NCBI RefSeq assembly: GCF_018326265.1 | Contig: NZ_AP023360.1 | Location: 7,003,001 to 7,067,000, forward strand | Reading direction: 5' to 3' | Length of the DNA stretch: 64,000 bases | From: Catellatospora sp. IY07-71 | GTDB lineage: Bacteria; Actinomycetota; Actinomycetes; Mycobacteriales; Micromonosporaceae | Shown here: piece by piece, positions 57,280 to 64,000 of the stretch | How the letters are laid out: every line of letters starts with the position of its first letter | How positions within the stretch are numbered: position 1 is the first letter of the stretch | Translations under genes and position numbers: made by a program | Notes under the pieces: model-generated | The model's database searches: none | The model's input: the letters and a program-made list of their open reading frames with translations, nothing else | What the model was told of the DNA's origin: nothing

Positions 57280-57903
57280 GTGTTGCTCACGCTGCGTACG
57301 CTCAGGCGCGTGATCTCCGACCTGGTCGATGTCGTGGCCGCCTTCATCTCGATGGTCGCCGTCGTGGTGACCGCCTTGTTCGCGGTACGCCAGCTGCGCT
57401 CGGCGCAGACGGCGAACCACACGATCGTCGCGATCGAGTTGCTGACCCGCGTCCGCTCAAGCGATGAGTTCCAGGAGGCGGAGGATTACGTCATCAACCA
57501 CCTGGCCGCGGCGTATCCCGAGCCCGATGTCAGCGTCAGCGACCTGCCGCTGGAAACACGGCGCCTGGTCAGCCGCGTGGCGCTGTACTACAACGGTCTC
57601 GGCCAGATGCTCGCCTTCGCCGCGGTCGACCCGAGGCTGCTGATGAGCACGATCAGTTACCGTTCCCGGCAGGCGTGGCGCGCGCTGGAGCCCTACATCC
57701 TGGCCGAGCGCGCCCGCCGCGGCGAGACCTACCTGTCCCACTTCGAGCATCTCGTCCACACCGCCACCCACAACCCGTGGGACACCGCCGTCCGCAGGCT
57801 GAAGCTGGGCCGCTTCGCGACCTACCCCGCCGCACTCGGCCTGGCGGACCGGCCGAAGCAACCCGCCCCGCCGCGCGACGAGGAGCCGCAGCCTGCCGGC
57901 TGA
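57280..57903 (+). CDS. Membrane-anchored DUF4760-like protein
   Basis: 207 residues from the GTG at 57280; a GTG at 57310 is an equally possible start. One N-terminal helix (VVAAFISMVAVVVTALFAV) is followed by an amphipathic helix (RQLRSAQTANHTIVAIELLT) and a cytoplasmic helical domain (LETRRLVSRVALYYNGLGQM, LAFAAVDPRLLMSTISY), as in DUF4760 proteins. The function is unknown. It ends before a hairpin at 57916-57963. Confidence 0.6.
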   Translation: MLLTLRTLRRVISDLVDVVAAFISMVAVVVTALFAVRQLRSAQTANHTIVAIELLTRVRSSDEFQEAEDYVINHLAAAYPEPDVSVSDLPLETRRLVSRVALYYNGLGQMLAFAAVDPRLLMSTISYRSRQAWRALEPYILAERARRGETYLSHFEHLVHTATHNPWDTAVRRLKLGRFATYPAALGLADRPKQPAPPRDEEPQPAG

Positions 57904-57915
57904 CGGCCACGAGAC

Positions 57916-57963
57916 GATCGAGGTCCCGACGACCGGTTCCGGCAGCACGGCGGGACCTTGATC
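57916..57963. terminator. Hairpin at convergent junction
   Basis: GATCGAGGTCCCG pairs with CGGGACCTTGATC (one mismatch). The 22-nt interval holds a smaller CCGG-TT-CCGG stem. Confidence 0.6.
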
Positions 57964-57981
57964 ATGAAGCGCCCGCGCGCG

Positions 57982-58980
57982 TCACGGGAAACGCTTGGTA
58001 CGCAGGTCCAGCTCGTCGTCGAGCAGCTTGCCGAGCAGCATGGAGTCGAACCGGTACTCGATGCGCCCCAGACCCGCGATACCCGAGTAGCCGACCGGGT
58101 GGGTCGTGATGCCGGCGGCGTGGGAGATCAGCAACAGCCGTCCGCCCGCCAGCGCGACGATCACGCCGGCGAGCAGGCTGAGCTTGGCCCGCTGCCCCTG
58201 CCGCACCGGGATCCAGCCGGAGATCGCCGACTCCCGCCCGGTGTGCAGCGCGTGCGTGTTGCGGGGCAGCGCGACGTCGACGGGCCAGGGCTTGCTCTCC
58301 CGCCATTGGCCGAGCAGGTCATCCTGGTCGCTCGCACTCGCGACCCTGATCCAGGCGTAGAGCCCGCCGGACAGCGCCGACACGTCGTACGGCGAGAGAT
58401 GTGCGCCGACCTCGAACCGGTAGGACAGGAATCCGTCGGCGGGCGCCGGCTCGAAGACGTTGGTCCACTGCCACGTGTACCACCAGTGCTCCTCGTCCAG
58501 CGGCCCGCGGCCGTCCCGCTGCGCCAGCGGCGCGACCGGCGCCGCCGGGTCGAGGTCGTGCACGCTGTCGAGACCGACGCCCCCTGGGTACGGGCGCGGC
58601 CGCAGGAAGCCGTCCGTGGTCTCCGCGTTGGGCAGGTGGGTGTCCACGAGCACCATTCGCGGCACCCGCACCTGGTGCCAGTCACCGGCGAGCTGGTCGA
58701 GAATGCCGTCGAGGTCCCGCTCCCGCCACGACGGCCCGAGCGGCAGCCCCGACAGGTCCCTGGTCCGGTAGCCGTCCAGGGCGGACAGCCGCTCCTCGCG
58801 CCGTCCCAGCAGCTCGTCGGCGTAGGCGCGCGGCTCGGCGCCGGCGAACAGCGCGTGGCGGTGCAGCCCCGGGGCGTCGCCCAGGGCGTGGTCGAGGCTC
58901 GCCAGACGGGCGACCTCCAGCTGGTAGGAGCCTAGCTCCGCCAGGTTCTCTGCACTGATGTGCTGGTCAGCGTCGGTCAT
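57982..58980 (-). CDS. Hypothetical protein
   Basis: 332 residues from the ATG at 58980; a longer frame to 59016 lacks a ribosome site too. The middle is beta-rich (HWWYTWQWTNVFEPAPADGF; VGAHLSPYDVSALSGGLYAW), and the C-terminal third has one hydrophobic segment (LSLLAGVIVALAGGRLLLIS). No family is recognised and there is no signal peptide. Convergent with the DUF4760-like gene. Confidence 0.55.
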   Translation of the reverse strand: MTDADQHISAENLAELGSYQLEVARLASLDHALGDAPGLHRHALFAGAEPRAYADELLGRREERLSALDGYRTRDLSGLPLGPSWRERDLDGILDQLAGDWHQVRVPRMVLVDTHLPNAETTDGFLRPRPYPGGVGLDSVHDLDPAAPVAPLAQRDGRGPLDEEHWWYTWQWTNVFEPAPADGFLSYRFEVGAHLSPYDVSALSGGLYAWIRVASASDQDDLLGQWRESKPWPVDVALPRNTHALHTGRESAISGWIPVRQGQRAKLSLLAGVIVALAGGRLLLISHAAGITTHPVGYSGIAGLGRIEYRFDSMLLGKLLDDELDLRTKRFP

Positions 58981-59105
58981 AGGGTCATGAGAGCAGCGGT
59001 CGGCGCTGGCCGCCACGCTCAGTCATCATGCGGACAAATGCCGTGAAGATCGCGTGCGGGGACCAGATCCTCACTTTTGTCGGGGGCGCGGACTAGCCTT
59101 GCGCC

Positions 59106-59618
59106 GTGGGATACGCCGTGTGGCCCTCAGGGCGCCTGCACCTGCCGGAGCCGGCGGACGGCGCGGCGGTGGCCGCCGTGCTGGCGGCCTGGGCGGCGCG
59201 CGGCCGCCCGCTGGAGCCGGAGACGGCCGACCCGACCCTGGCGGACATCGTGTGGGCGGCGGCCGGCGCGCTCACCCGCGACGGCGACTGGATCGAGTTC
59301 GCCTTCGACGAGGAAGGCGATCCGAAGTGGTCCGACTCGGCCACCGCGTTCTACGTGGCCATCGCGCCGTTCGTGCGCGAAGGGACCGTCCACTTCGACG
59401 GCGAGGACGGCTCCCATTGGTCCTACACCTACACCGACGGCGGGATCACGCAGCAGGGCTGGAACGGGTGGGACGCCTCGGTCGAGCCCTTCGGCGAGGC
59501 CCGGGACGGGCCGGTCGAGCCCGACCCGCCCAGCAGCGCGGCGGCGCCACTCGTGGGGCTGTTCACCGCCGCGGCCGTGATCGCCGGGGCGGCGGTCTAC
59601 GTGGCGAAGGTGCTGTGA
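59106..59618 (+). CDS. Hypothetical protein with C-terminal membrane helix
   Basis: 170 residues, GTG start. A compact acidic N-terminal domain (LTRDGDWIEFAFDEEGDPKW; WSYTYTDGGITQQGWNGWD) is followed by one C-terminal helix (APLVGLFTAAAVIAGAAVYV). It is probably tail-anchored, facing the cytoplasm. No family is recognised. A short stem CCTGAC/GTCAGG at 59619-59639 follows it. Confidence 0.5.
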   Translation: MGYAVWPSGRLHLPEPADGAAVAAVLAAWAARGRPLEPETADPTLADIVWAAAGALTRDGDWIEFAFDEEGDPKWSDSATAFYVAIAPFVREGTVHFDGEDGSHWSYTYTDGGITQQGWNGWDASVEPFGEARDGPVEPDPPSSAAAPLVGLFTAAAVIAGAAVYVAKVL

Positions 59619-59634
59619 CCTGACGGACTTGCGG

Positions 59635-60255
59635 TCAGGACGTGGGCGGCAGCACCGTGTCCAGGGTCGCCGCCCACTGGCGCAGCACCCGCGCGCGCCG
59701 GGCGGTGTCGTCGCGCAGCAGCTCGCCCAGACCGAGGCCGCGGGCCAGGTCCAGGGTCGCCTGCACCGTCTCCCGGGCCCCGGGCGTCTCCTCGTCAACG
59801 CGCAGCAGCTCGACGGCCATCCGGTGCGCGGTGCGGCCCAGCTCCGCCTCCAGCGGCCGGACCTTGTCGCGCAGCGCCTCGTCGACCGCGGCGGCGGTCC
59901 ACACGTGCAGCGCGGCCCGGAACACCGGCCCGCGGTAGAGACCGACCAGCACGGTCAGCACCTGTTCGGTGCGGCGCGGGCCGCTGCGCAACCCGGCGGC
60001 GACCGACTCGATCTCGGCGGCGCGGACCTCGGTCATGTATTCGATGAGGCCGGTGACCAGGTCCTCGCGGGTCGGGAAGTGGTGCTGGGCGGCGCCGCGG
60101 GACACCCCGGCGCGCTCGGCGACCACCGCGACCGTCGTGCCGGACCACCCCAGCTCCGCCATGCAGCGCACCGACGCCTCCAGCAGCCGCTGGCGGGTGG
60201 CACGGCTGCGGTCCTGGCGGGGTTCGCGTACGGGGGTGGTCGGCACGGCGATCAC
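59635..60255 (-). CDS. TetR family transcriptional regulator
   Basis: 206 residues. The HTH is RQRLLEASVRCMAELGWSGT, TVAVVAERAGVSRGAAQHHF, PTREDLVTGLIEY. The C-terminal helices form the ligand pocket. It is the last gene of the carboxylase/acyl-CoA dehydrogenase operon (11 bp after the dehydrogenase) and probably represses it, responding to an acyl-CoA. GTG at 60255 or a GTG nine bases later could be the start. Confidence 0.9.
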   Translation of the reverse strand: MIAVPTTPVREPRQDRSRATRQRLLEASVRCMAELGWSGTTVAVVAERAGVSRGAAQHHFPTREDLVTGLIEYMTEVRAAEIESVAAGLRSGPRRTEQVLTVLVGLYRGPVFRAALHVWTAAAVDEALRDKVRPLEAELGRTAHRMAVELLRVDEETPGARETVQATLDLARGLGLGELLRDDTARRARVLRQWAATLDTVLPPTS

Positions 60256-60266
60256 GGTACCCGGGC

Positions 60267-61424
60267 TCAGTAGGACCGCGGCAGGCCCAGGCTGTGCTGG
60301 GCCACGAAGTTGAGGATCATCTCGCGGCTGACCGGCGCGATCCGGCCCAGCCGCGACGCGACCAGCAGCGTGGCCAGGCCGTACTCGGTGGCCAGGCCGT
60401 TGCCGCCGTGCGTCTGGATGGCCTGGTCCACGGCCTTGACCGTGGCCTCGCCGGCCGCGTACTTCGCCATGTTCGCCGCCTCGCCGGCGGCCTGGTCGTC
60501 GCCGCTGTCGTAGAGGTACGCAGCCTCGCGGGTCATCAGCCGGGCCAGCTCGACCTCGATGTGGCCGGCCGCGAGCGGGTGGCTGATCGCCTGGTGCGCG
60601 CCGATCGGCGGCCCCCAGACGGTGCGCGTCTTGGCGTAGTCGACCGCGCGCGACAGCGCGTAGCGGGCGATGCCCAGCGCGAACGCCGACGCCATGATGC
60701 GCTCGGGGTTAAGCCCGGCGAACAGCTGCAGCAGCCCCGCGTCGGGGTCGCCGACCAGGGCGTCGCCGGGCAGCCGCACCTCGTCGAAGAACAGGTTGTA
60801 CTGCTTCTCCGGCGCGACCAGCTCCGTCGGGATCTGCGTCGCGGTGAACCCGGGCGCGTCCGTCGGCACGATGAACAGCACCGGCTTGAGCCGCCCGGTG
60901 CGCTCGTCGGCGGTGCGCCCCACCACCAGCACCGCCTCGGCCTGGTCGATGCCCGAGATGTAGGTCTTGCGGCCGGTCAGCACCCAGCCGTCCCCGTCGC
61001 GGGTGGCCGTGGTGGTGAGTTTGTGCGCGTTGGATCCGGCGTCCGGCTCGGTGATCGCGAACGCGAAGATGCGGGTGCCGTCGGCCAGGCCCGGCAGCCA
61101 GCGCTGCTTCTGCTCGTCCGTGCCGAACCGGGCGATGACGGTGGCGCAGATCGCCGGGGAGACGACCATCATCAGCAGCGGGCAGCCCGCCGCGCCCAGC
61201 TCCTCGCAGACCGCGGCCAGGTCGCCGATGCCGCCGCCCCCGCCGCCGTACTCGACCGGCACGTGCACGCCGAGGTAGCCGAGCCGGCCCGCCTCCTGCC
61301 ACAGCTCGTCGGTCTTCTCGCCGCTGCGCGCGGTGCGCAGGTAGTACTCGTGGCCGTACTTGCCGGCCAGGTCGGACACGGCACGGCGCAGCGCGCGGCG
61401 CTCGTCGCTCTCCAGCGGGTTCAC
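60267..61424 (-). CDS. Acyl-CoA dehydrogenase
   Basis: 385 residues from the GTG at 61424, overlapping the carboxylase stop. FAFAITEPDAGSNAHKLTTT and WVLTGRKTYISG are the two family signatures; FGLPIGAHQAISHPLA-type sequence (WGPPIGAHQAISHPLAAGHI) and IQTHGGNGLATEYGLATL cover the FAD site and active-site loop. Together with the biotin carboxylase and carboxyl transferase this fits isovaleryl-CoA or another branched acyl-CoA dehydrogenase of leucine-type degradation. Confidence 0.9.
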   Translation of the reverse strand: MNPLESDERRALRRAVSDLAGKYGHEYYLRTARSGEKTDELWQEAGRLGYLGVHVPVEYGGGGGGIGDLAAVCEELGAAGCPLLMMVVSPAICATVIARFGTDEQKQRWLPGLADGTRIFAFAITEPDAGSNAHKLTTTATRDGDGWVLTGRKTYISGIDQAEAVLVVGRTADERTGRLKPVLFIVPTDAPGFTATQIPTELVAPEKQYNLFFDEVRLPGDALVGDPDAGLLQLFAGLNPERIMASAFALGIARYALSRAVDYAKTRTVWGPPIGAHQAISHPLAAGHIEVELARLMTREAAYLYDSGDDQAAGEAANMAKYAAGEATVKAVDQAIQTHGGNGLATEYGLATLLVASRLGRIAPVSREMILNFVAQHSLGLPRSY

Positions 61425-63565
61425 TCGGATGCCTCCGGGGTCGTCGGGGTGACGACGGCGAGCACCGCGCCGACCTCGACCTGGCGGCCGGTGGTCACGG
61501 GCAGGCTGGTGACGACGCCGTCGGTCGGGGCGGTGATCTCGTGCTGCATCTTCATGGCCTCCAGCCACAGCAGCGGCTGGCCGGCAGTGACCTGGTCGCC
61601 CTCGGCGACGGCGACGCGAATGACCGCCCCGGGCAGCGGCGCGAGCAGCGACCCGGTCGCCACCTGCGCCTCCGGCTCGGGGAAGCGCTCGACCGGCCGC
61701 AGCGCGACCGGCCCGAGCACCGAGTCCACGCAGACCAGCCCGTCGAACGCGGCGACGTCGAAGGCATACCGGACCGGCCCCCGCGACAGCTGGACCCGCG
61801 TCGGGCTGACGTCTCCGGCGGTCAGACCGTCATCCAGGTGTACGCCACCACGCCCGCCCCGGTAGGCGACGTCGATCCGCCCACACGGTGCCTGGTAGGA
61901 CCGGATCTGCGCGGCGGAGGCGACGTTGCGCCAGGCCGTGGGCAGCCCCGAGCCCACGGTCGCGTTCGCGCGCTCGGCGGCAGCGGCGGCCAGCGCGGCC
62001 GCGACGGCGGACAGCCGCTGCGCGTCCTCGTCGGCCAGCGGCTTGGCCAGCTCGTCCAGCCCGTGCCGGTCGAAGAACGCGGTGTCGGTCTCCCCCGCCA
62101 GGAACGCCGGGTGCCGCAGCACGTTGACCAGCAGGTCCCGGTTCGTGACCAGCCCATGCACCCGTGCCCCGGCCAGCGCCGACGCGAGTGCCCGCGCGGC
62201 CTGCGCCCTCGTCGGCGCCCAGACGATCACCTTGGCGAGCATCGGGTCGTAATGCGGCGTCACGACGTCCCCGGAGGTCACGCCGCTGTCCACCCGCACC
62301 ACCACGCCGGTCGCGCCGCCCGCGCCCGCCGCGTGGGCCACACTCGACCCGCTGGTCAAGCCCGGCCCGCCGGCCGCGCTCGCCGCCAACCCCGCGGAGG
62401 CGCCCTGCAGTTTCGGGGAAACTGCACCCGAGCCGACCCGAGTTCCTGCAGTTTCCCTGAAACCGGGGGCCGGCGACGCCGCCGGGGCGGGGTGGCCGAA
62501 CTCGGTGGTGGTGGTGGGGAGGGTGAAGGTGTGCAGGGGGCCGGTCTGGGGGCGCCAGGTGTGGGCGGGGTCCTCGGCGTAGAGGCGGACCTCGATGGCG
62601 TGGCCGGTCATGGTGGGCGGGGTGGGTGGGAGGGCGGCGCCCTCGGCGACGTCGAGCTGGAGGGCGACGAGGTCCAGGCCGGTGACCAGCTCGGTGACGG
62701 GGTGCTCGACCTGGAGGCGGGTGTTCATCTCCAGGAAGTGGAACGCGCCGTCGGCGCTCGCCAGAAACTCGACGGTGCCCGCGCCGACGTATCCGATCGC
62801 GGCCGCGGCCGCGGTGGCCGCCTGCTGCAGGCGTTCCCGCATCGCGGCGTCGACCAGCGGGGACGGGGCCTCCTCGACGACCTTCTGGTGACGGCGCTGG
62901 ATGGAGCACTCGCGCTCCCCCAGCGCCCACACGGTGCCGTCCGTGTCGGCCATGACCTGCACCTCGATGTGCCGGCCGGTGGCCAGATAGGGCTCGCAGA
63001 ACACCGTCGGGTCGCCGAACGCGGTCGCCGCCTCGGCGCGGGCGGCCTCGACCTGGCCGGGCAGCTCGGCGAGGGTGCGTACCACCCGCATGCCCCGGCC
63101 GCCGCCGCCCGCCGACGCCTTGATCAGCACCGGGAGGTCGGCCTCGGTGACCGCGGCCGGGTCGAGTTCGGGCAGCACGGGCACGCCCGCGGCGGCCATC
63201 AGCTTCTTCGACGCGATCTTCGAGCCCATCGCGTCGACGGCCTCCGGCGTCGGCCCGACCCAGGTCAGCCCGGCGTCGAGCACGGCCTGCGCGAACGCGG
63301 CGTTCTCGGACAGGAAGCCGTAGCCGGGGTGGACCGCGTCGGCCCCCGCCGCCCGCGCCGCCTCGATGATCAGGTCGGCGCGCAGGTACGTCTCGGCTGC
63401 GGTGACGCCGGGCAGGCGTACCGCGATGTCGGCCTCGCGGGCGTGCAGCGCGCGGGCGTCGGCGTCGGAGTAGACGGCGACGGTGGTGATGCCGCGCTCG
63501 CGGCAGGTCCGGAAGACCCGGCGGGCGATCTCACCACGGTTGGCGACCAGCAGTCTGGAGATCAT
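61421..63565 (-). CDS. Acyl-CoA carboxylase alpha subunit (biotin carboxylase + BCCP) with in-frame palindrome insertion
   Basis: 714 residues. LVANRGEIARRVFRTCRERG is the biotin carboxylase start, KASAGGGGRGMRVV the ATP loop, EMNTRLQVEHPVTE the active-site block, and EAMKMQHEI near the C-terminus carries the biotinyl Lys. Between TFTLPTTTTEFG and VRVDSGVTSGDVVTPHYDP about 60 extra low-complexity residues interrupt the carboxylase C domain, including GFRETAGTRVGSGAVSPKL encoded by a palindrome (62410-62463). It carboxylates biotin and passes CO2 to the neighbouring carboxyl transferase. Confidence 0.9.
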   Translation of the reverse strand: MISRLLVANRGEIARRVFRTCRERGITTVAVYSDADARALHAREADIAVRLPGVTAAETYLRADLIIEAARAAGADAVHPGYGFLSENAAFAQAVLDAGLTWVGPTPEAVDAMGSKIASKKLMAAAGVPVLPELDPAAVTEADLPVLIKASAGGGGRGMRVVRTLAELPGQVEAARAEAATAFGDPTVFCEPYLATGRHIEVQVMADTDGTVWALGERECSIQRRHQKVVEEAPSPLVDAAMRERLQQAATAAAAAIGYVGAGTVEFLASADGAFHFLEMNTRLQVEHPVTELVTGLDLVALQLDVAEGAALPPTPPTMTGHAIEVRLYAEDPAHTWRPQTGPLHTFTLPTTTTEFGHPAPAASPAPGFRETAGTRVGSGAVSPKLQGASAGLAASAAGGPGLTSGSSVAHAAGAGGATGVVVRVDSGVTSGDVVTPHYDPMLAKVIVWAPTRAQAARALASALAGARVHGLVTNRDLLVNVLRHPAFLAGETDTAFFDRHGLDELAKPLADEDAQRLSAVAAALAAAAAERANATVGSGLPTAWRNVASAAQIRSYQAPCGRIDVAYRGGRGGVHLDDGLTAGDVSPTRVQLSRGPVRYAFDVAAFDGLVCVDSVLGPVALRPVERFPEPEAQVATGSLLAPLPGAVIRVAVAEGDQVTAGQPLLWLEAMKMQHEITAPTDGVVTSLPVTTGRQVEVGAVLAVVTPTTPEASE
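62410..62463. repeat. Palindromic element, family 2 (in frame in acyl-CoA carboxylase)
   Basis: GTTTCGGGGAAACTGCA (62410-62426) pairs with TGCAGTTTCCCTGAAAC (62447-62463) with one mismatch and a 20-nt loop. The left half alone is also a stem: TGCAGTTTC-GGG-GAAACTGCA (62406-62426). The sequence is unrelated to family 1 but sits in frame in the same way. Confidence 0.75.
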
Positions 63566-63569
63566 GTCG

Positions 63570-64000
63570 TCACATCCGGAAGACGCCGTAGGGACCCGGG
63601 CCCGGGTCGGGAGCGGACTGCACCGCCGACAGGCACATGCCCAGCACGGTGCGGGTGTCGCGGGGGTCGATGACGCCGTCGTCGTAGCCGAGGCCGGACA
63701 GCACCATGGGCAGCGACTCGGCCTCGATCTGGTTCTCCACCATGGTCCGCACGACCGTGTCGGCGTCCTCGTCGTAGGGCCGCCCGGCCGCCGCCGCGGA
63801 CTGCCGCGCCACGATCGACAGCACGCCCGCGAGCTGCGCCCCGCCCATCACCGCCGACTTCGCCGACGGCCACGCGAACAGGAAGCGCGGATCGTACGCC
63901 CGCCCGCACATGCCGTAGTGCCCGGCGCCGTAGGACGCTCCGATCAGGACGGAGATGTGCGGCACGGTGCTGTTGGACACCGCGTTGATCATCATCGCGC
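63570..64000 (-). CDS. Acyl-CoA carboxylase beta subunit (carboxyl transferase), C-terminal part
   Basis: The frame runs off the window end; the last ~143 residues are present. VPHISVLIGASYGAGHYGMC, GRAYDPRFLFAWPSAKSAVM and the C-terminal GLGYDDGVIDPRDTRTVLGM are typical of methylcrotonyl/propionyl-CoA carboxylase beta subunits. It transfers CO2 from biotin to the acyl-CoA. It precedes the alpha subunit by 4 bp; the order beta, alpha, acyl-CoA dehydrogenase, TetR resembles leucine-degradation operons of actinomycetes. Confidence 0.92.
   Translation of the reverse strand, partial: AMMINAVSNSTVPHISVLIGASYGAGHYGMCGRAYDPRFLFAWPSAKSAVMGGAQLAGVLSIVARQSAAAAGRPYDEDADTVVRTMVENQIEAESLPMVLSGLGYDDGVIDPRDTRTVLGMCLSAVQSAPDPGPGPYGVFRM

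Noticed and set aside
1-64000. CRISPR arrays, tRNA or rRNA genes
   Set aside because: No regularly spaced repeats with unique spacers, and no tRNA- or rRNA-like sequence was recognised on either strand by eye.

Overview
The window is high-GC DNA with frequent GTG and a few TTG starts, stop/start overlaps of the ATGA and GTGA kind, LAxTG-type sorting signals, DUF3618/Holin-X envelope genes and a single-ORF IS66 element. This fits a soil actinomycete. Micromonosporaceae is my best guess, from general gene style only. No rRNA, tRNA, CRISPR or prophage was seen. All functional names come from reading motifs by eye; no database search was run.

Layout. 1-3.1 kb: end of a PEP mutase/isocitrate lyase-like gene, an FAD monooxygenase and an aldehyde dehydrogenase. 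3.1-4.7 kb: a complete IS66-type element with an 8-bp target duplication, inserted into the stem of an older hairpin. 4.7-16.4 kb: DinB-like protein, RBBP9-like hydrolase, GlxA-type AraC regulator, saccharopine dehydrogenase-like protein, a fused ECF sigma/zinc finger/membrane/pectate-lyase protein next to a secreted PL1 pectate lyase, and several unknown genes. 16.5-25.4 kb: a nine-gene, mostly overlapping operon plus a divergent Dabb gene. 25.5-36.0 kb: a seven-gene minus-strand operon joining WxL-like and DUF916-like surface proteins, neocarzinostatin-fold proteins and a branched-chain-type ABC importer whose two permeases and one ATPase are fused. 36-48.6 kb: chorismate mutase, spinster-like MFS, MarR/MMPL pair, cydAB, a histidinol-dehydrogenase paralogue operon, ArsR/SRPBCC pair. 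48.7-59.6 kb: SDR, LigD-type PE-POL protein, envelope stress triplet, large catalase, esterase, PIN/antitoxin pair, unknowns. 59.6-64 kb: TetR, acyl-CoA dehydrogenase and a biotin-dependent acyl-CoA carboxylase (leucine/isovalerate-type operon).

The most notable system is the 16.9-25.4 kb operon. It combines a Rieske oxygenase, two paralogous proteins resembling red chlorophyll catabolite reductase, an SDR resembling chlorophyll b reductase (NYC1/NOL), a chlorophyllase-like alpha/beta hydrolase, a nitrilase-family hydrolase and a maleate-isomerase-like protein. This is the enzyme set of the plant PAO/phyllobilin pathway in a bacterial operon. I infer it degrades a tetrapyrrole (chlorophyll, phaeophorbide or a bilin). 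The two pectin-degrading genes nearby fit a plant-litter lifestyle.

A second theme is palindromes. A family of near-perfect 40-48 bp palindromes sits in frame inside three proteins and once between genes; two copies also share a second small hairpin about 113-116 bp away. A different palindrome sits in frame inside the acyl-CoA carboxylase. Long hairpins without T-tracts close most convergent gene pairs. A 28-bp motif containing GAAACAGCGTTTCGCTA occurs both in front of the tetrapyrrole-like operon/Dabb gene and in front of the MFS gene, with an identically spaced -10-like hexamer, suggesting co-regulation.
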